Positions 55,462 through 64,000 of a stretch of 64,000 nucleotides of DNA are shown piece by piece. The first letter of the stretch is position 1. Each line of letters starts with the position of its first letter. The notes under the pieces were generated by a model, which worked only from the letters and a program-made list of their open reading frames with translations, was not told the DNA's origin and made no database searches. Source of the stretch: Flavobacterium sp. UBA6721 (GTDB lineage: Bacteria; Bacteroidota; Bacteroidia; Flavobacteriales; Flavobacteriaceae); NCBI GenBank assembly GCA_002454195.1, contig DKIJ01000003.1:1-64000 (forward strand). Direction: 5' to 3'. Made by a program: the position numbers and the translations under genes.

Positions 55462-56071
55462 ATGAAAAGAATAGTTGTAGGAATTTTTATTTGTTTACTT
55501 TTTGCAAATTGCAATAAAAAGGTAGAAAATATTACACCAAAAAGAGATTCTTATATTATTTCTTTTGAAGATAAAAAACTCCAAAATTACTATGATTCAA
55601 TAGACAAAAAAAAGCAAAATAAAACCACCACCTCCACCCCGAAAAGGATTTTACGCAGAACATCAACTTATCATTGATAAAAACAACAATCTATTTTTCT
55701 ATCAAAACAAATATTTTATAAACTTTTGCAGCTTTTGACAAGAATACGACACACTTCCACATTTTAAGGATTTACACCCTAAGGATTTCATCAAAATTCC
55801 TCAAAAAAGTTTAAATGATTTTTTAACTGAAAACATTTTGTCTAAAGAAAAAAACAGACAAATTTTAATCATTGCATCTCAAAAAGACACCATAAAAAAT
55901 AGTGCGTTCTTGAAATTTTTAGAAAACAACAAAATATCTACTTCCCTTATCAGAAGAACTACTCAAGAAGAAGACACAGTACTTTATTATAAAAATAATG
56001 AGAAATATTACTTTTCAAATGAAATTAAATGGGACACCTTAAGAATTAAACTTCCACATAAAACTAATTAA
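55462..56071 (+). pseudogene. Decayed lipoprotein gene (frameshift plus stop)
   Basis: Begins with a lipoprotein-like signal (MKRIVVGIFICLLFANC) and continues to about residue 50. Near the A-rich run at 55608-55622 the sensible frame shifts to one reading KPPPPPRKGFYAEHQLIIDK, then meets TGA at 55736-55738 (F-C-S-F-stop). It continues in the same frame as QEYDTLPHFKDLHPKDF and QILIIASQKDTI to TAA at 56071. The parts make one protein of about 200 residues of unknown function. Two lesions argue for real decay over a single sequencing error. Confidence 0.65.
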
Positions 56072-56077
56072 ACTTAT

Positions 56078-56277
56078 TTGAGATTCCTCCTCCGTCGGAA
56101 AGACAACTTTGTGGAAAATTCTAAATTCTGAAATCTGCATTCTAGAATCTATTTTATGTGATTGCTTCGTTCCTCGCAATAACACTGCAAACTGCACCTG
56201 AAAACTAAAAACTGATAATACACACTAAAACTAACATTCCAACACTTAACTTCTAACCTCTAACTTCTAACTTCAAA
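56078..56277. repeat. Repeat-filled intergenic region
   Basis: Contains GATTGCTTCGTTCCTCGCAA (56160-56179), a Flavobacterium dispersed repeat; heptads ATTCTAA, ATTCTGA, AATCTGC, ATTCTAG, AATCTAT near 56119-56153; and CACTTAA, CTTCTAA, CCTCTAA, CTTCTAA, CTTCAAA at 56243-56277, ending at the permease stop. Confidence 0.55.
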
Positions 56278-57528
56278 TTACATCCCAGTTCTAATAGCCT
56301 CAACAGGATCCAATCGCGAAGCAGAAATCGCAGGCAAAATCCCAGAAATCAGACCGATAATCCCCGCTAATCCGGTTCCTAGAAGAATGTTATCTAAGCC
56401 AAGTACAAATTCGAAATCTAAGGCTTTGGTTAAACCAACAGCGATTCCCCAGACTAATAACAAGCCAATTAAACCACCAATCACTGATAAAATAATAGCT
56501 TCAAATAAAAACTGAAATAAGATAAATCGGTTTTTAGCCCCTAATGATTTTTGGATTCCTATTAAGTGCGTGCGTTCTTTAACTGAAACAAACATAATAT
56601 TTGCAATCCCGAAACCACCTACTAACAGCGAAAATCCACTAATCACCCAACCTCCTATTTTCATACTTCCTATAATTCCATCAATAAAATCAGTAAAACC
56701 AGAAAAAACATTAATGAAAAAATCATCAATTTCACCTGCTTTTATTCCTCGATAAGCTCTTAATTTTTGCGAAATTTCAGCCTTATAAGCTTCCATATCT
56801 ACTCCATCAACCGGTTTAAAAATAATTACATTGGTCAAAGATGTATTGTTATCACCAAAACTTTGTCGCACAAAATTAACAGGAATAAAAACGGCCGTAT
56901 CATTACTCTGCCCAAAAATACTAGCCCCTATTTTCTTCAAAACCCCAATAACTTTAAAACGTTGTCCATACAAGCGCACTTCTTTACCTATTGGGTCCAA
57001 ATCGTCAAATAAATTAGTCGCTATATCCTTTCCTAACACAATGACTTTAGCTCCTGAACTAGATTCAGACTCATTATAAAAACGCCCTCTCTCAAATTCC
57101 ATGCCTTGAATATCTATAAATTCATGCGAAACTGGTACAATATTTACATCACTTACTATTTTAGAATCGTATTTAATATTTTCTGATTTGGTAAAAATTT
57201 GATAGCCTAACTCTGCCGTATTCGTCATAGCCCCTTTCATATAAATATACTCATCGTATTTTACATTAGGAAATTGCTCGCGCTTCCAACTGGGAATATC
57301 AGATGGTCCAAAAGAAAATTTCATCAAATAAATGGTGTTTTTATCCAAGCCACTCAAATCGCTCGTGATTTTCTTATCCAGAGAATCGACAGCTGCTAAT
57401 ACTGCTATAATGGAAAAGATACCAATTGTAACTCCAAGTAAGGAAAGCAAGGTGCGTAATTTGTTATTTCGCAGTGCATTGATAGCAAAAGCAAAACTCT
57501 CTTTCAATAATCGAAGATATAGCAACAT
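56278..57528 (-). CDS. MacB-like ABC transporter permease
   Basis: 416 residues. One membrane segment near the N-terminus (TLLSLLGVTIGIFSIIAVLA), a periplasmic MacB_PCD domain (about 45-250), then an FtsX domain with three segments (WVISGFSLLVGGFGIANIMF; ILSVIGGLIGLLLVWGIAV; GIIGLISGILPAISASRLDP). The end, RLDPVEAIRTGM, is typical. The cognate ATPase is not adjacent. It may export a lipoprotein, peptide or drug; substrate unknown. Confidence 0.9.
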   Translation of the reverse strand: MLLYLRLLKESFAFAINALRNNKLRTLLSLLGVTIGIFSIIAVLAAVDSLDKKITSDLSGLDKNTIYLMKFSFGPSDIPSWKREQFPNVKYDEYIYMKGAMTNTAELGYQIFTKSENIKYDSKIVSDVNIVPVSHEFIDIQGMEFERGRFYNESESSSGAKVIVLGKDIATNLFDDLDPIGKEVRLYGQRFKVIGVLKKIGASIFGQSNDTAVFIPVNFVRQSFGDNNTSLTNVIIFKPVDGVDMEAYKAEISQKLRAYRGIKAGEIDDFFINVFSGFTDFIDGIIGSMKIGGWVISGFSLLVGGFGIANIMFVSVKERTHLIGIQKSLGAKNRFILFQFLFEAIILSVIGGLIGLLLVWGIAVGLTKALDFEFVLGLDNILLGTGLAGIIGLISGILPAISASRLDPVEAIRTGM

Positions 57529-57693
57529 AAAAAATCTGTTTTTAATATGGTAAAATTCTGTAAATAATATTCAAAAACCTAATAAAAAATTCTTTTAACA
57601 CAATAAAAAACAGCGATTTCAACACGAAATAAAAAAAATGAAGCAATTGAAAATTATCTTATTTTTTGATAGCAAATTTTAACATTAAAAAAC

Positions 57694-57701
57694 TATTTTT
57701 G
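57694..57701 (+). promoter_or_regulatory. -7 element of purH
   Basis: TATTTTTG, 22 bases before the purH ATG. Confidence 0.55.
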
Positions 57702-57723
57702 CACTTTATAATTAAATCTATTC

Positions 57724-59250
57724 ATGAGCACATCTAAAACAATTCAATCTGCATTAATTTCGGTTTTTTCGAAAGAAGGTCTTGAGCCTATTGTTAAATT
57801 ATTACACAGCCAAAATGTTACACTTTATTCAACTGGAGGAACTGAGGAATTTATCAAAAATCTAGGCATACCTGTTGTTGCTGTTGAAGATATTACTGCT
57901 TTTCCTGAAATTTTAGGAGGTCGTGTTAAAACACTACATCCAAAAATCTTTGGAGGAATTTTGAACCGTCAAGACAACGAAAGTGATGTTGCACAAATGA
58001 AACAACATGATATTCCACAGATTGACTTAGTTATTGTAGATTTATATCCATTTGAAAAAACAGTAGCTTCTGGAGCTAGTGAACAAGATATTATTGAAAA
58101 AATTGACATTGGAGGAATTTCATTGATTCGTGCTGCTGCAAAAAATTTCAAAGACACTGTAATTGTTCCATCGATGAACGAATATGCTTTGTTCTTAGAT
58201 ATGATTACAAAACAAAACGGAGCAACAACTCTTGAAGATAGAAAATTATTAGCTACTAAAGCTTTCCACGTATCATCACACTATGACGGAGCTATCTTTG
58301 GTTACTTCAACACAGATGAAACAATCTACAAAGCAAGCATCGACAATGGTCAAGTATTACGTTACGGAGAAAACCCACATCAAAAAGGATTTTTCTTCGG
58401 CGATTTTGATGCCATGTTCAAAAAATTACACGGAAAAGAATTATCATACAACAACTTATTAGATGTAGATGCTGCAGTGAATTTGATTGGAGAATTCAAA
58501 AACGACGGACCTACATTTGCTATCTTGAAGCACAACAACGCTTGTGGATTAGCTTCAAGAAACACTATTTGCGAAGCGTATTTAGCTGCTTTAGCTTGTG
58601 ATCCAACATCTGCTTTTGGTGGAGTACTAATTTCAAATACCACAATTGATGTTGCTACTGCTAAAGAAATCAACCAATTATTCTGCGAGGTTGTAATTGC
58701 TCCAGCTTATGAGGATGAAGCTGTGACTATTTTACAAGAAAAGAAAAACAGAATTATTTTAGTTCAAAACGATGTTGAATTACCACAAAGACAAGTTCGT
58801 ACTTGTTTAAACGGACTTTTAATTCAAGATAGAAACAACATCACTGACAATAAAAACGATTTAACTACCGTTACCATTACAAGTCCTACTGAACAAGAAA
58901 TCGAAGATTTGATTTTTGCATCTAAAATTTGTAAAAACACAAAATCTAACACAATTGTTTTTGCTAAAAATGGAACTTTAATATCTTCCGGAACAGGTCA
59001 AACATCAAGAGTAGATGCTTTACAACAAGCAGTTGAAAAAGCAAAACACTTTGGATTTGATTTAACTGGAGCTTCAATGGCAAGCGATGCTTTCTTCCCT
59101 TTCCCTGATTGTGTTGCTCTTGCAAAAGAAGCTGGAATTACAGCAGTAATCCAACCGGGAGGTTCTATTAAAGACCAATTAAGTATTGACTATTGTAACG
59201 AAAATAATTTGGCAATGGTATTTACAGGAACACGTCATTTCAAACATTAA
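57724..59250 (+). CDS. purH: Bifunctional AICAR transformylase / IMP cyclohydrolase
   Basis: 508 residues. N-terminal IMP cyclohydrolase (MGS-like fold: LISVFSKEGLEPIVKLL, STGGTEEF, GGRVKTLHPKIFGGIL) and C-terminal AICAR formyltransferase (RYGENPHQKGFF, LKHNNACGLA, SDAFFPFPDCV, MVFTGTRHFKH). It catalyses the last two steps of purine synthesis and uses 10-formyl-THF. Confidence 0.97.
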   Translation: MSTSKTIQSALISVFSKEGLEPIVKLLHSQNVTLYSTGGTEEFIKNLGIPVVAVEDITAFPEILGGRVKTLHPKIFGGILNRQDNESDVAQMKQHDIPQIDLVIVDLYPFEKTVASGASEQDIIEKIDIGGISLIRAAAKNFKDTVIVPSMNEYALFLDMITKQNGATTLEDRKLLATKAFHVSSHYDGAIFGYFNTDETIYKASIDNGQVLRYGENPHQKGFFFGDFDAMFKKLHGKELSYNNLLDVDAAVNLIGEFKNDGPTFAILKHNNACGLASRNTICEAYLAALACDPTSAFGGVLISNTTIDVATAKEINQLFCEVVIAPAYEDEAVTILQEKKNRIILVQNDVELPQRQVRTCLNGLLIQDRNNITDNKNDLTTVTITSPTEQEIEDLIFASKICKNTKSNTIVFAKNGTLISSGTGQTSRVDALQQAVEKAKHFGFDLTGASMASDAFFPFPDCVALAKEAGITAVIQPGGSIKDQLSIDYCNENNLAMVFTGTRHFKH

Positions 59251-59256
59251 TTTGTT

Positions 59257-59264
59257 TAACTTTG
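59257..59264 (+). promoter_or_regulatory. -7 element of the mreB operon
   Basis: TAACTTTG, 40 bases before the mreB ATG, starting just after the purH stop. Confidence 0.5.
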
Positions 59265-59304
59265 TACGCTCCTAATTTTTAACTTTTAAACCCCTAAAAA
59301 TCGT

Positions 59305-60333
59305 ATGGGATTTTTTGATTTCATGACCGAGGATATTGCAATTGACCTTGGTACCGCTAATACGCTAATCATACATAATGATAAAGTAGTCATTGACAGC
59401 CCGTCAATCGTTGCTAGAGATAGAATTTCTGGTAAAATTATAGCTGTTGGTAAAGAAGCCAATTTGATGCAAGGTAAAACGCATGAAAACATAAAAACCA
59501 TTAGACCACTTAAAGATGGTGTAATTGCAGATTTTGATGCCTCTGAAAAAATGATTAGTATGTTTATCAAAAGCATACCAGCATTAAAAAAGAAAATGTT
59601 TACTCCTGCTTTACGAATGGTGGTTTGTATTCCATCTGGAATTACTGAAGTAGAGATGAGAGCTGTAAAAGAATCTTGTGAACGCGTAAACGGAAAAGAA
59701 GTTTATTTGATTCACGAACCAATGGCAGCAGCAATCGGTATTGGAATTGACATCATGCAACCAAAAGGAAACATGATTGTTGATATCGGAGGAGGTACTA
59801 CTGAAATTGCCGTAATTGCATTAGGCGGAATTGTTTGCGATAAATCCGTAAAAATTGCTGGAGACGTTTTTACAAATGATATCGTTTATTACATGCGTAC
59901 ACAACACAACTTATTTGTGGGTGAAAGTACTGCTGAAAAAATAAAAATTCAAATTGGAGCAGCTATCGAAGATTTAGAAACTCCTCCAGAGGATATGTCT
60001 GTTCAGGGTAGAGATTTATTAACGGGTAAACCTAAACAAGTAGATGTTTCCTATAGAGAAATCGCTAAAGCCTTAGACAAATCAATTCAACGAATTGAAG
60101 ACGCTGTAATGGAAACCTTGTCTCAAACACCTCCTGAATTAGCCGCCGACATCTACAATACAGGTATTTACCTTGCAGGTGGAGGTTCTATGCTTAGAGG
60201 TTTAGACAAGCGTATTTCACAAAAAACAGATTTACCTGTTTATATCGCAGAAGATCCATTAAGAGCCGTTGTTAGAGGAACTGGAATGGCACTTAAAAAT
60301 ATTGGTAAATTTAAAAGCATCTTAATTAAATAA
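59305..60333 (+). CDS. mreB: Rod-shape actin MreB
   Basis: 342 residues. Bacterial actin with phosphate-1 motif IDLGTANTLI, adenosine motif and connecting sequence VDIGGGTTEIAVIALGG, HEPMAAAIG and GGGSMLRGLD. It guides lateral cell-wall synthesis together with MreC, MreD, PBP2 and RodA encoded just downstream. Confidence 0.97.
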   Translation: MGFFDFMTEDIAIDLGTANTLIIHNDKVVIDSPSIVARDRISGKIIAVGKEANLMQGKTHENIKTIRPLKDGVIADFDASEKMISMFIKSIPALKKKMFTPALRMVVCIPSGITEVEMRAVKESCERVNGKEVYLIHEPMAAAIGIGIDIMQPKGNMIVDIGGGTTEIAVIALGGIVCDKSVKIAGDVFTNDIVYYMRTQHNLFVGESTAEKIKIQIGAAIEDLETPPEDMSVQGRDLLTGKPKQVDVSYREIAKALDKSIQRIEDAVMETLSQTPPELAADIYNTGIYLAGGGSMLRGLDKRISQKTDLPVYIAEDPLRAVVRGTGMALKNIGKFKSILIK

Positions 60334-60413
60334 ATCCATTTCTTAGAAAAGGAAATTGTATTAAGTTTATCTTTTATACTCAGCAAATCTGAAACTAATA
60401 ACCAACTAAGAGA

Positions 60414-61241
60414 ATGCAGCAAATATTTAATTTTATATTCAAAAACAGTAACAAGTTACTGTTTTTGCTGTTATTAAGCCTTTCGCTTTTGCTCACCATA
60501 CAGTCTCATTCTTATCACAAAAGCAGAGTTATCAGCTCTGCCAATTTTTTAACAGGTGGTGTTTACGAAGAAATCAACAACATAACCGAATATCTAAACC
60601 TAAAGTCTGAAAATGAAGCTCTAGCACTTGAAAACGCCAGACTTAAAAGCATCATTTTCAACACTAAGGACACCACTAAAGTACCAATTCCTCAAAACCT
60701 AAAAGGAACAGCACCAGATGACATCATTGTTTCTAAAGTAATCCACAACTCCTATAACCGACACGAAAACTTCCTAACACTTAATTCAGGTGCCAAAGAT
60801 GGTGTAAAAACAGATATGGGTGTGATTAATAGTTTAGGGATTGTTGGTATTATTGACAAGACATCTCCTAAATATTCAACTGTAATTAGTATCTTAAATA
60901 CCAAAACCCAAATCAATGCTAAAATAAAGAAATCCAATCATTTTGGCTCTTTAGTATGGAACGGAAAAAACACGGGCTTTGTGCAACTTATCGATGTTCC
61001 TCGATTAGCTAATGTTAGAAAAGGAGATACCATTGTCACAGGTGGCCAATCTGTTATTTTCCCTGAAAATATCAATATTGGAACCGTTGACAAAGTATAC
61101 AAAGAAGAAGAAACCAATTATTATGTTTTAAATATTAAGCTATTTAATGACATGACTAATTTAGGACATGTATACATCATTAAGAGTAAAGATAGAGATG
61201 AAGTTAATAATTTAGAAAAAGAAACCTTAAAAGATGAATAG
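60414..61241 (+). CDS. mreC: Rod-shape-determining protein MreC
   Basis: 275 residues. One N-terminal membrane segment (LLFLLLLSLSLLLTIQS), a coiled-coil-like stretch (about 55-82) and the periplasmic beta domain (FLTLNSGAKDGVKTDMGVIN, GIVGIIDKTSPKYS, VRKGDTIVTGGQSVIFPENI). It links MreB to the periplasmic synthesis machinery. It overlaps mreD by eight bases. Confidence 0.93.
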   Translation: MQQIFNFIFKNSNKLLFLLLLSLSLLLTIQSHSYHKSRVISSANFLTGGVYEEINNITEYLNLKSENEALALENARLKSIIFNTKDTTKVPIPQNLKGTAPDDIIVSKVIHNSYNRHENFLTLNSGAKDGVKTDMGVINSLGIVGIIDKTSPKYSTVISILNTKTQINAKIKKSNHFGSLVWNGKNTGFVQLIDVPRLANVRKGDTIVTGGQSVIFPENINIGTVDKVYKEEETNYYVLNIKLFNDMTNLGHVYIIKSKDRDEVNNLEKETLKDE

Positions 61242-61740
61242 CACTTTGTTACTCAATATACTACGGTTTATTTTATTATTAACTGTACAAATTGTCATAT
61301 TTAACAACATGACATTTTTAGGCTTTATATTGCCATTACCCTATATGCTATTCCTTATTTTATATCCTGTAAACTCAAACAGAGCTGGTTTACTAGTAAG
61401 TAGCTTTCTTTTAGGCTTAATGATGGATTTATTTTCAAACTCGGGTGGTATTCATGCAACAGCCTGTGTAGTTTTAGCTTATTATCGCCCTTATATTTTT
61501 AAATTTGCCTTTGGTGTTAGTTACGAATACCAAACCATAAAGTTAAATGAATCTTTAACTCCTGAAAGGTTTACCTTTATACTTCTAGCTGTGGTATTGC
61601 ATCATTTTACCCTATTTATCTTAGAAGCCTTTCAAGTAAGTTTCATTTTAGACATTTTACTCAGAACATTATTGAGTACCGTATTTACAATTATTAGCTG
61701 CATTATAATAATTTACCTTATTAAGCCAAACAAACGATGA
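61234..61740 (+). CDS. mreD: Rod-shape-determining protein MreD
   Basis: 168 residues, five or more membrane segments (LRFILLLTVQIVIFNNM, FILPLPYMLFLILYP, SFLLGLMMDLFSNSGGIHA). Little sequence conservation is usual for MreD, so identity rests on topology and position. It overlaps mreC by eight bases and mrdA by four (ATGA). Confidence 0.88.
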   Translation: MNSTLLLNILRFILLLTVQIVIFNNMTFLGFILPLPYMLFLILYPVNSNRAGLLVSSFLLGLMMDLFSNSGGIHATACVVLAYYRPYIFKFAFGVSYEYQTIKLNESLTPERFTFILLAVVLHHFTLFILEAFQVSFILDILLRTLLSTVFTIISCIIIIYLIKPNKR

Positions 61741-63680
61741 GAAAACTACTGCTGCCTTCTATAATTATTGTTGCAGCATCTTTGCTCCTAATTCGGATTT
61801 TTTATTTGCAAATTATCAACGATACTTTCAAATTGAAATCAGAGAATAATGCTATCAAAATAAAATATGAATATCCTGAAAGAGGCTATATATACGATAG
61901 AAACGGCAAACTTTTAGTTGCCAATCAAGCTTCTTATGATATCATGGTCATTCCAAGAGAAATTAAAAATATAGACACCTTGGAACTTTGTCAATTATTA
62001 GACATCACCAAAGAAGATTTTTTAAAAAAGATAGAAAAAGCTAAAGTTTACAGTCCTAGATTACCATCAGTATTTTTGCCTCAATTAAACAAAACCGAAT
62101 ACGCTGCCTTTCAGGAAAAAATCAGAAAATTTAATGGTTTTTATGTTCAAAAGCGTTCACTTCGTGACTACGAAGTTGATTTTGGGGCTAATATATTTGG
62201 TTCTATAGTAGAGGTAAATGAAAAAATCATCAAGGAAAATCCTTATTACAAAAGTGGTGATTTAATTGGCAAACAAGGAGTTGAAGAATATTACGAAGAA
62301 ATTTTACGCGGTGTAAAAGGGGTAAAATATTTCCTCAAAGACAAATACAATAGAGAAATTGGTTCTTATAAAGACGGAAAATACGATACCATTGCTGTAC
62401 AAGGTGAAGATATCAACCTAACCATTGATGCCGATATCCAGCGTTACGGAGAACAATTAATGATAAACAAAAGAGGTGGGATTGTTGCAATTGAACCTAA
62501 AACAGGAGAAATTTTAGCATTGGTAACAGCTCCTTCCTATGATCCATCAATTTTAGTTGGAAGACAGCGTTCTAAAAACTATACACTTTTGTATCGTGAT
62601 TCGATTGCAAAACCATTATACGATAGAGGATTACTTGCCGAATACCCTCCAGGGTCACCATTTAAAATCTTGACAGGTTTAGTGGCACTACAAGAAGGGG
62701 TAGTCAACGAACAATTCACTGTATTTTGCCACCATGGATTTAGCTATGCTAGAGGCCGTTTTATGCGATGCCACTGTCATGGAGGTGCGCTACAATTGCA
62801 TCGTGGTATTTATGAATCGTGCAATGCTTATTTTGGAACTGCATACATGAGAACCATTAACAAATATGTAAAACCATCTTACGCCGTAGATGTCTGGAGT
62901 AATCACGTAAAAAGTTTTGGACTAGGAGATTATATGGGTTATGACTTACCTACAGGAAGAAGAGGAAGTATCCCTACATCTAAAACATACAAACGCATAT
63001 ATCCTAATGGTGGATGGCGAAGTACTGCGATTGTATCTAATGCTATTGGTCAGGGCGAAGTTTTAACAACACCTATCCAATTAGCCAATATGATGGCGAC
63101 AATTGCAAACAGAGGCTATTACTACACTCCTCATATCATTAAGAAAATTAAAGGCGAAAAAATAGACCCTAAATTCAAAGTTAAACACGAAACGACAATT
63201 GACAAAAAACATTTTGATCCAATTATAAGCGGATTATTTGATGTATATAATTTAGGAACTGCTAGAGGACTTAGAGTAGATGGCATTGATATTTGCGGAA
63301 AAACAGGTACCGCAGAAAACTTTGCAAAGATTGATGGTAAAAGAGTACAGCTTGAGGACCATTCCATATTTGTTGCATTTGCTCCAAAAGATAATCCAAA
63401 AATTGCAATTGCTGTCATGGTAGAAAACGGAGGATTTGGTGCTACAATTGCAGGACCAATTGCCAGCTTAATGATTGAAAAATATTTAAGAAAGAAAATC
63501 ACACGCACCGATTTAGAAAAAAGAGTACTTGAAAAGAGTTTAAGAAGTGAATATGCAAAATTAGGCGGAGTCAAAGAAGCTAGTGCTATAGAGACTACAC
63601 CAAAAGATTCATCGGGTATAAAAACGAAAGAGATCAAAACAAATTTGGTAATAGATACTACCAAGAAAAAAATTAACTAA
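61737..63680 (+). CDS. mrdA: Penicillin-binding protein 2 (transpeptidase)
   Basis: 647 residues. Short cytoplasmic N-terminus, one membrane anchor (LPSIIIVAASLLLIRIFYL), dimerisation domain (about 35-215), transpeptidase with S-x-x-K as SPFK in PPGSPFKILTG, S-x-N in YESCNAYF, and KTG in CGKTGTAEN. It crosslinks glycan strands made by RodA during elongation. The C-terminal ~70 residues are a hydrophilic extension. The start overlaps mreD (ATGA). Confidence 0.95.
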   Translation: MRKLLLPSIIIVAASLLLIRIFYLQIINDTFKLKSENNAIKIKYEYPERGYIYDRNGKLLVANQASYDIMVIPREIKNIDTLELCQLLDITKEDFLKKIEKAKVYSPRLPSVFLPQLNKTEYAAFQEKIRKFNGFYVQKRSLRDYEVDFGANIFGSIVEVNEKIIKENPYYKSGDLIGKQGVEEYYEEILRGVKGVKYFLKDKYNREIGSYKDGKYDTIAVQGEDINLTIDADIQRYGEQLMINKRGGIVAIEPKTGEILALVTAPSYDPSILVGRQRSKNYTLLYRDSIAKPLYDRGLLAEYPPGSPFKILTGLVALQEGVVNEQFTVFCHHGFSYARGRFMRCHCHGGALQLHRGIYESCNAYFGTAYMRTINKYVKPSYAVDVWSNHVKSFGLGDYMGYDLPTGRRGSIPTSKTYKRIYPNGGWRSTAIVSNAIGQGEVLTTPIQLANMMATIANRGYYYTPHIIKKIKGEKIDPKFKVKHETTIDKKHFDPIISGLFDVYNLGTARGLRVDGIDICGKTGTAENFAKIDGKRVQLEDHSIFVAFAPKDNPKIAIAVMVENGGFGATIAGPIASLMIEKYLRKKITRTDLEKRVLEKSLRSEYAKLGGVKEASAIETTPKDSSGIKTKEIKTNLVIDTTKKKIN

Positions 63681-63695
63681 GCGATTCATTCACAA

Positions 63696-64000
63696 ATGAA
63701 AAATCAAAGTGTAAAGAAAAATATTGATTGGATATGTGTTATTATTTATAGCACCTTAGTGATTTTAGGGTGGCTAAATATCTATTCATCTTCATTATCC
63801 TCCATTGAAGACACCTACATAAAGCAATTGATTTTCATTACTTTTACTATACCTTTAATTTTTATAATTCTAGCTGTTGATGGTAAATTTTACGAAAAAT
63901 ATGCTAGTGTAATCTACATAATTGGATTACTCTCTCTTGCCGGATTATTTGTTTTTGGTAAAACCATTAAAGGACAAACAAACTGGTATTCATTTGGTTC
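63696..64000 (+). CDS. rodA: RodA-type SEDS glycosyltransferase (5' part, cut by window end)
   Basis: About 101 codons from ATG 63696, beginning MKNQSVKKNIDWICVIIY. Hydrophobic segments begin at about residues 12, 45 and 75 (VILGWLNIYSSS; FITFTIPLIFIILAV; IIGLLSLAGLFVFGK), ending in GQTNWYSFG, the conserved start of the RodA/FtsW periplasmic region. Follows mrdA by 15 bases, completing the mreBCD-mrdA-rodA operon. Confidence 0.9.
   Translation, partial: MKNQSVKKNIDWICVIIYSTLVILGWLNIYSSSLSSIEDTYIKQLIFITFTIPLIFIILAVDGKFYEKYASVIYIIGLLSLAGLFVFGKTIKGQTNWYSFG

Noticed and set aside
55736..55738. TGA read as Trp or selenocysteine (recoding)
   Set aside because: The gene also has a frameshift, other interrupted genes use TAA and TAG, and all core genes use standard stops.
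57640..57684. 13-codon ORF before purH as a leader peptide
   Set aside because: It lies upstream of the likely purH -7 element, with no terminator or alternative pairing.
63131..63664. 177-codon minus-strand ORF opposite mrdA
   Set aside because: Antisense frame of the conserved transpeptidase domain; no independent support.

Overview
This window looks like the chromosome of a low-GC Flavobacterium-like member of the Bacteroidota. The evidence is the recurrent -7 promoter element TAnnTTTG with an upstream TTG/TTTG, a GldA gliding ABC ATPase, a PorT/SprT-type type IX secretion protein, a DUF5686 outer-membrane protein, a TamL-type lipoprotein and a split MetH. Most of it is core metabolism. 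There is no phage, insertion sequence, CRISPR array, tRNA or rRNA.

Layout. 1-4.2 kb is a decayed patch: a sensor kinase without its phosphoacceptor histidine, a frameshifted STAS-like gene, and a PLP-synthase/acetyltransferase fusion cut by a stop codon. 4.3-5.8 kb holds dtd and rsgA. 5.9-10.2 kb is the Phe/Tyr operon (pheA, aminotransferase, tyrA, aroF-chorismate mutase), preceded by an unannotated attenuator with a Phe/Tyr-rich leader peptide. 10.2-11.1 kb is a nonsense-broken M28 peptidase lipoprotein, then gldA. 12.2-18.1 kb carries metF and metH in two pieces, separated by a repeat cluster and an unknown ORF. 18.5-25.5 kb is sulfate assimilation (cysH, cysD, cysN, sulfite reductase, siroheme synthase, ferredoxin reductase). 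It faces a TSUP-family exporter, and the two promoters share an operator-like motif next to an Rrf2 regulator gene. 27.3-32.7 kb is homoserine/methionine synthesis (metX, thrA, an OsmC protein, metZ) under a SAM-I riboswitch. 32.8-33.5 kb is a series of tiny ORFs and terminators leading to a 68-residue ORF. metK follows under a SAM-II-like riboswitch.

From 35.4 kb on are a deoxynucleoside kinase, membrane and soluble pyrophosphatases, DUF5686, pdhB, etfBA, a bifunctional nuclease, thyA, a CBM48 protein, folA, ubiE, porT/sprT, trmH, tamL, fbaA, accD, a decayed lipoprotein, a MacB-like permease, purH, and the cell-shape operon mreBCD-mrdA-rodA, with rodA cut by the window end.

The sulfur genes form one economy: sulfate is reduced to sulfide, MetZ adds it to activated homoserine made by ThrA/MetX, MetH/MetF methylate it, and MetK makes SAM, which feeds back through two different riboswitch classes. 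The most interesting unannotated material is regulatory: the pheA attenuator, the tandem leader/terminator cassettes at 33 kb, the cysH/tauE operator pair, and 7-base-phased degenerate repeats that fill many intergenic gaps.
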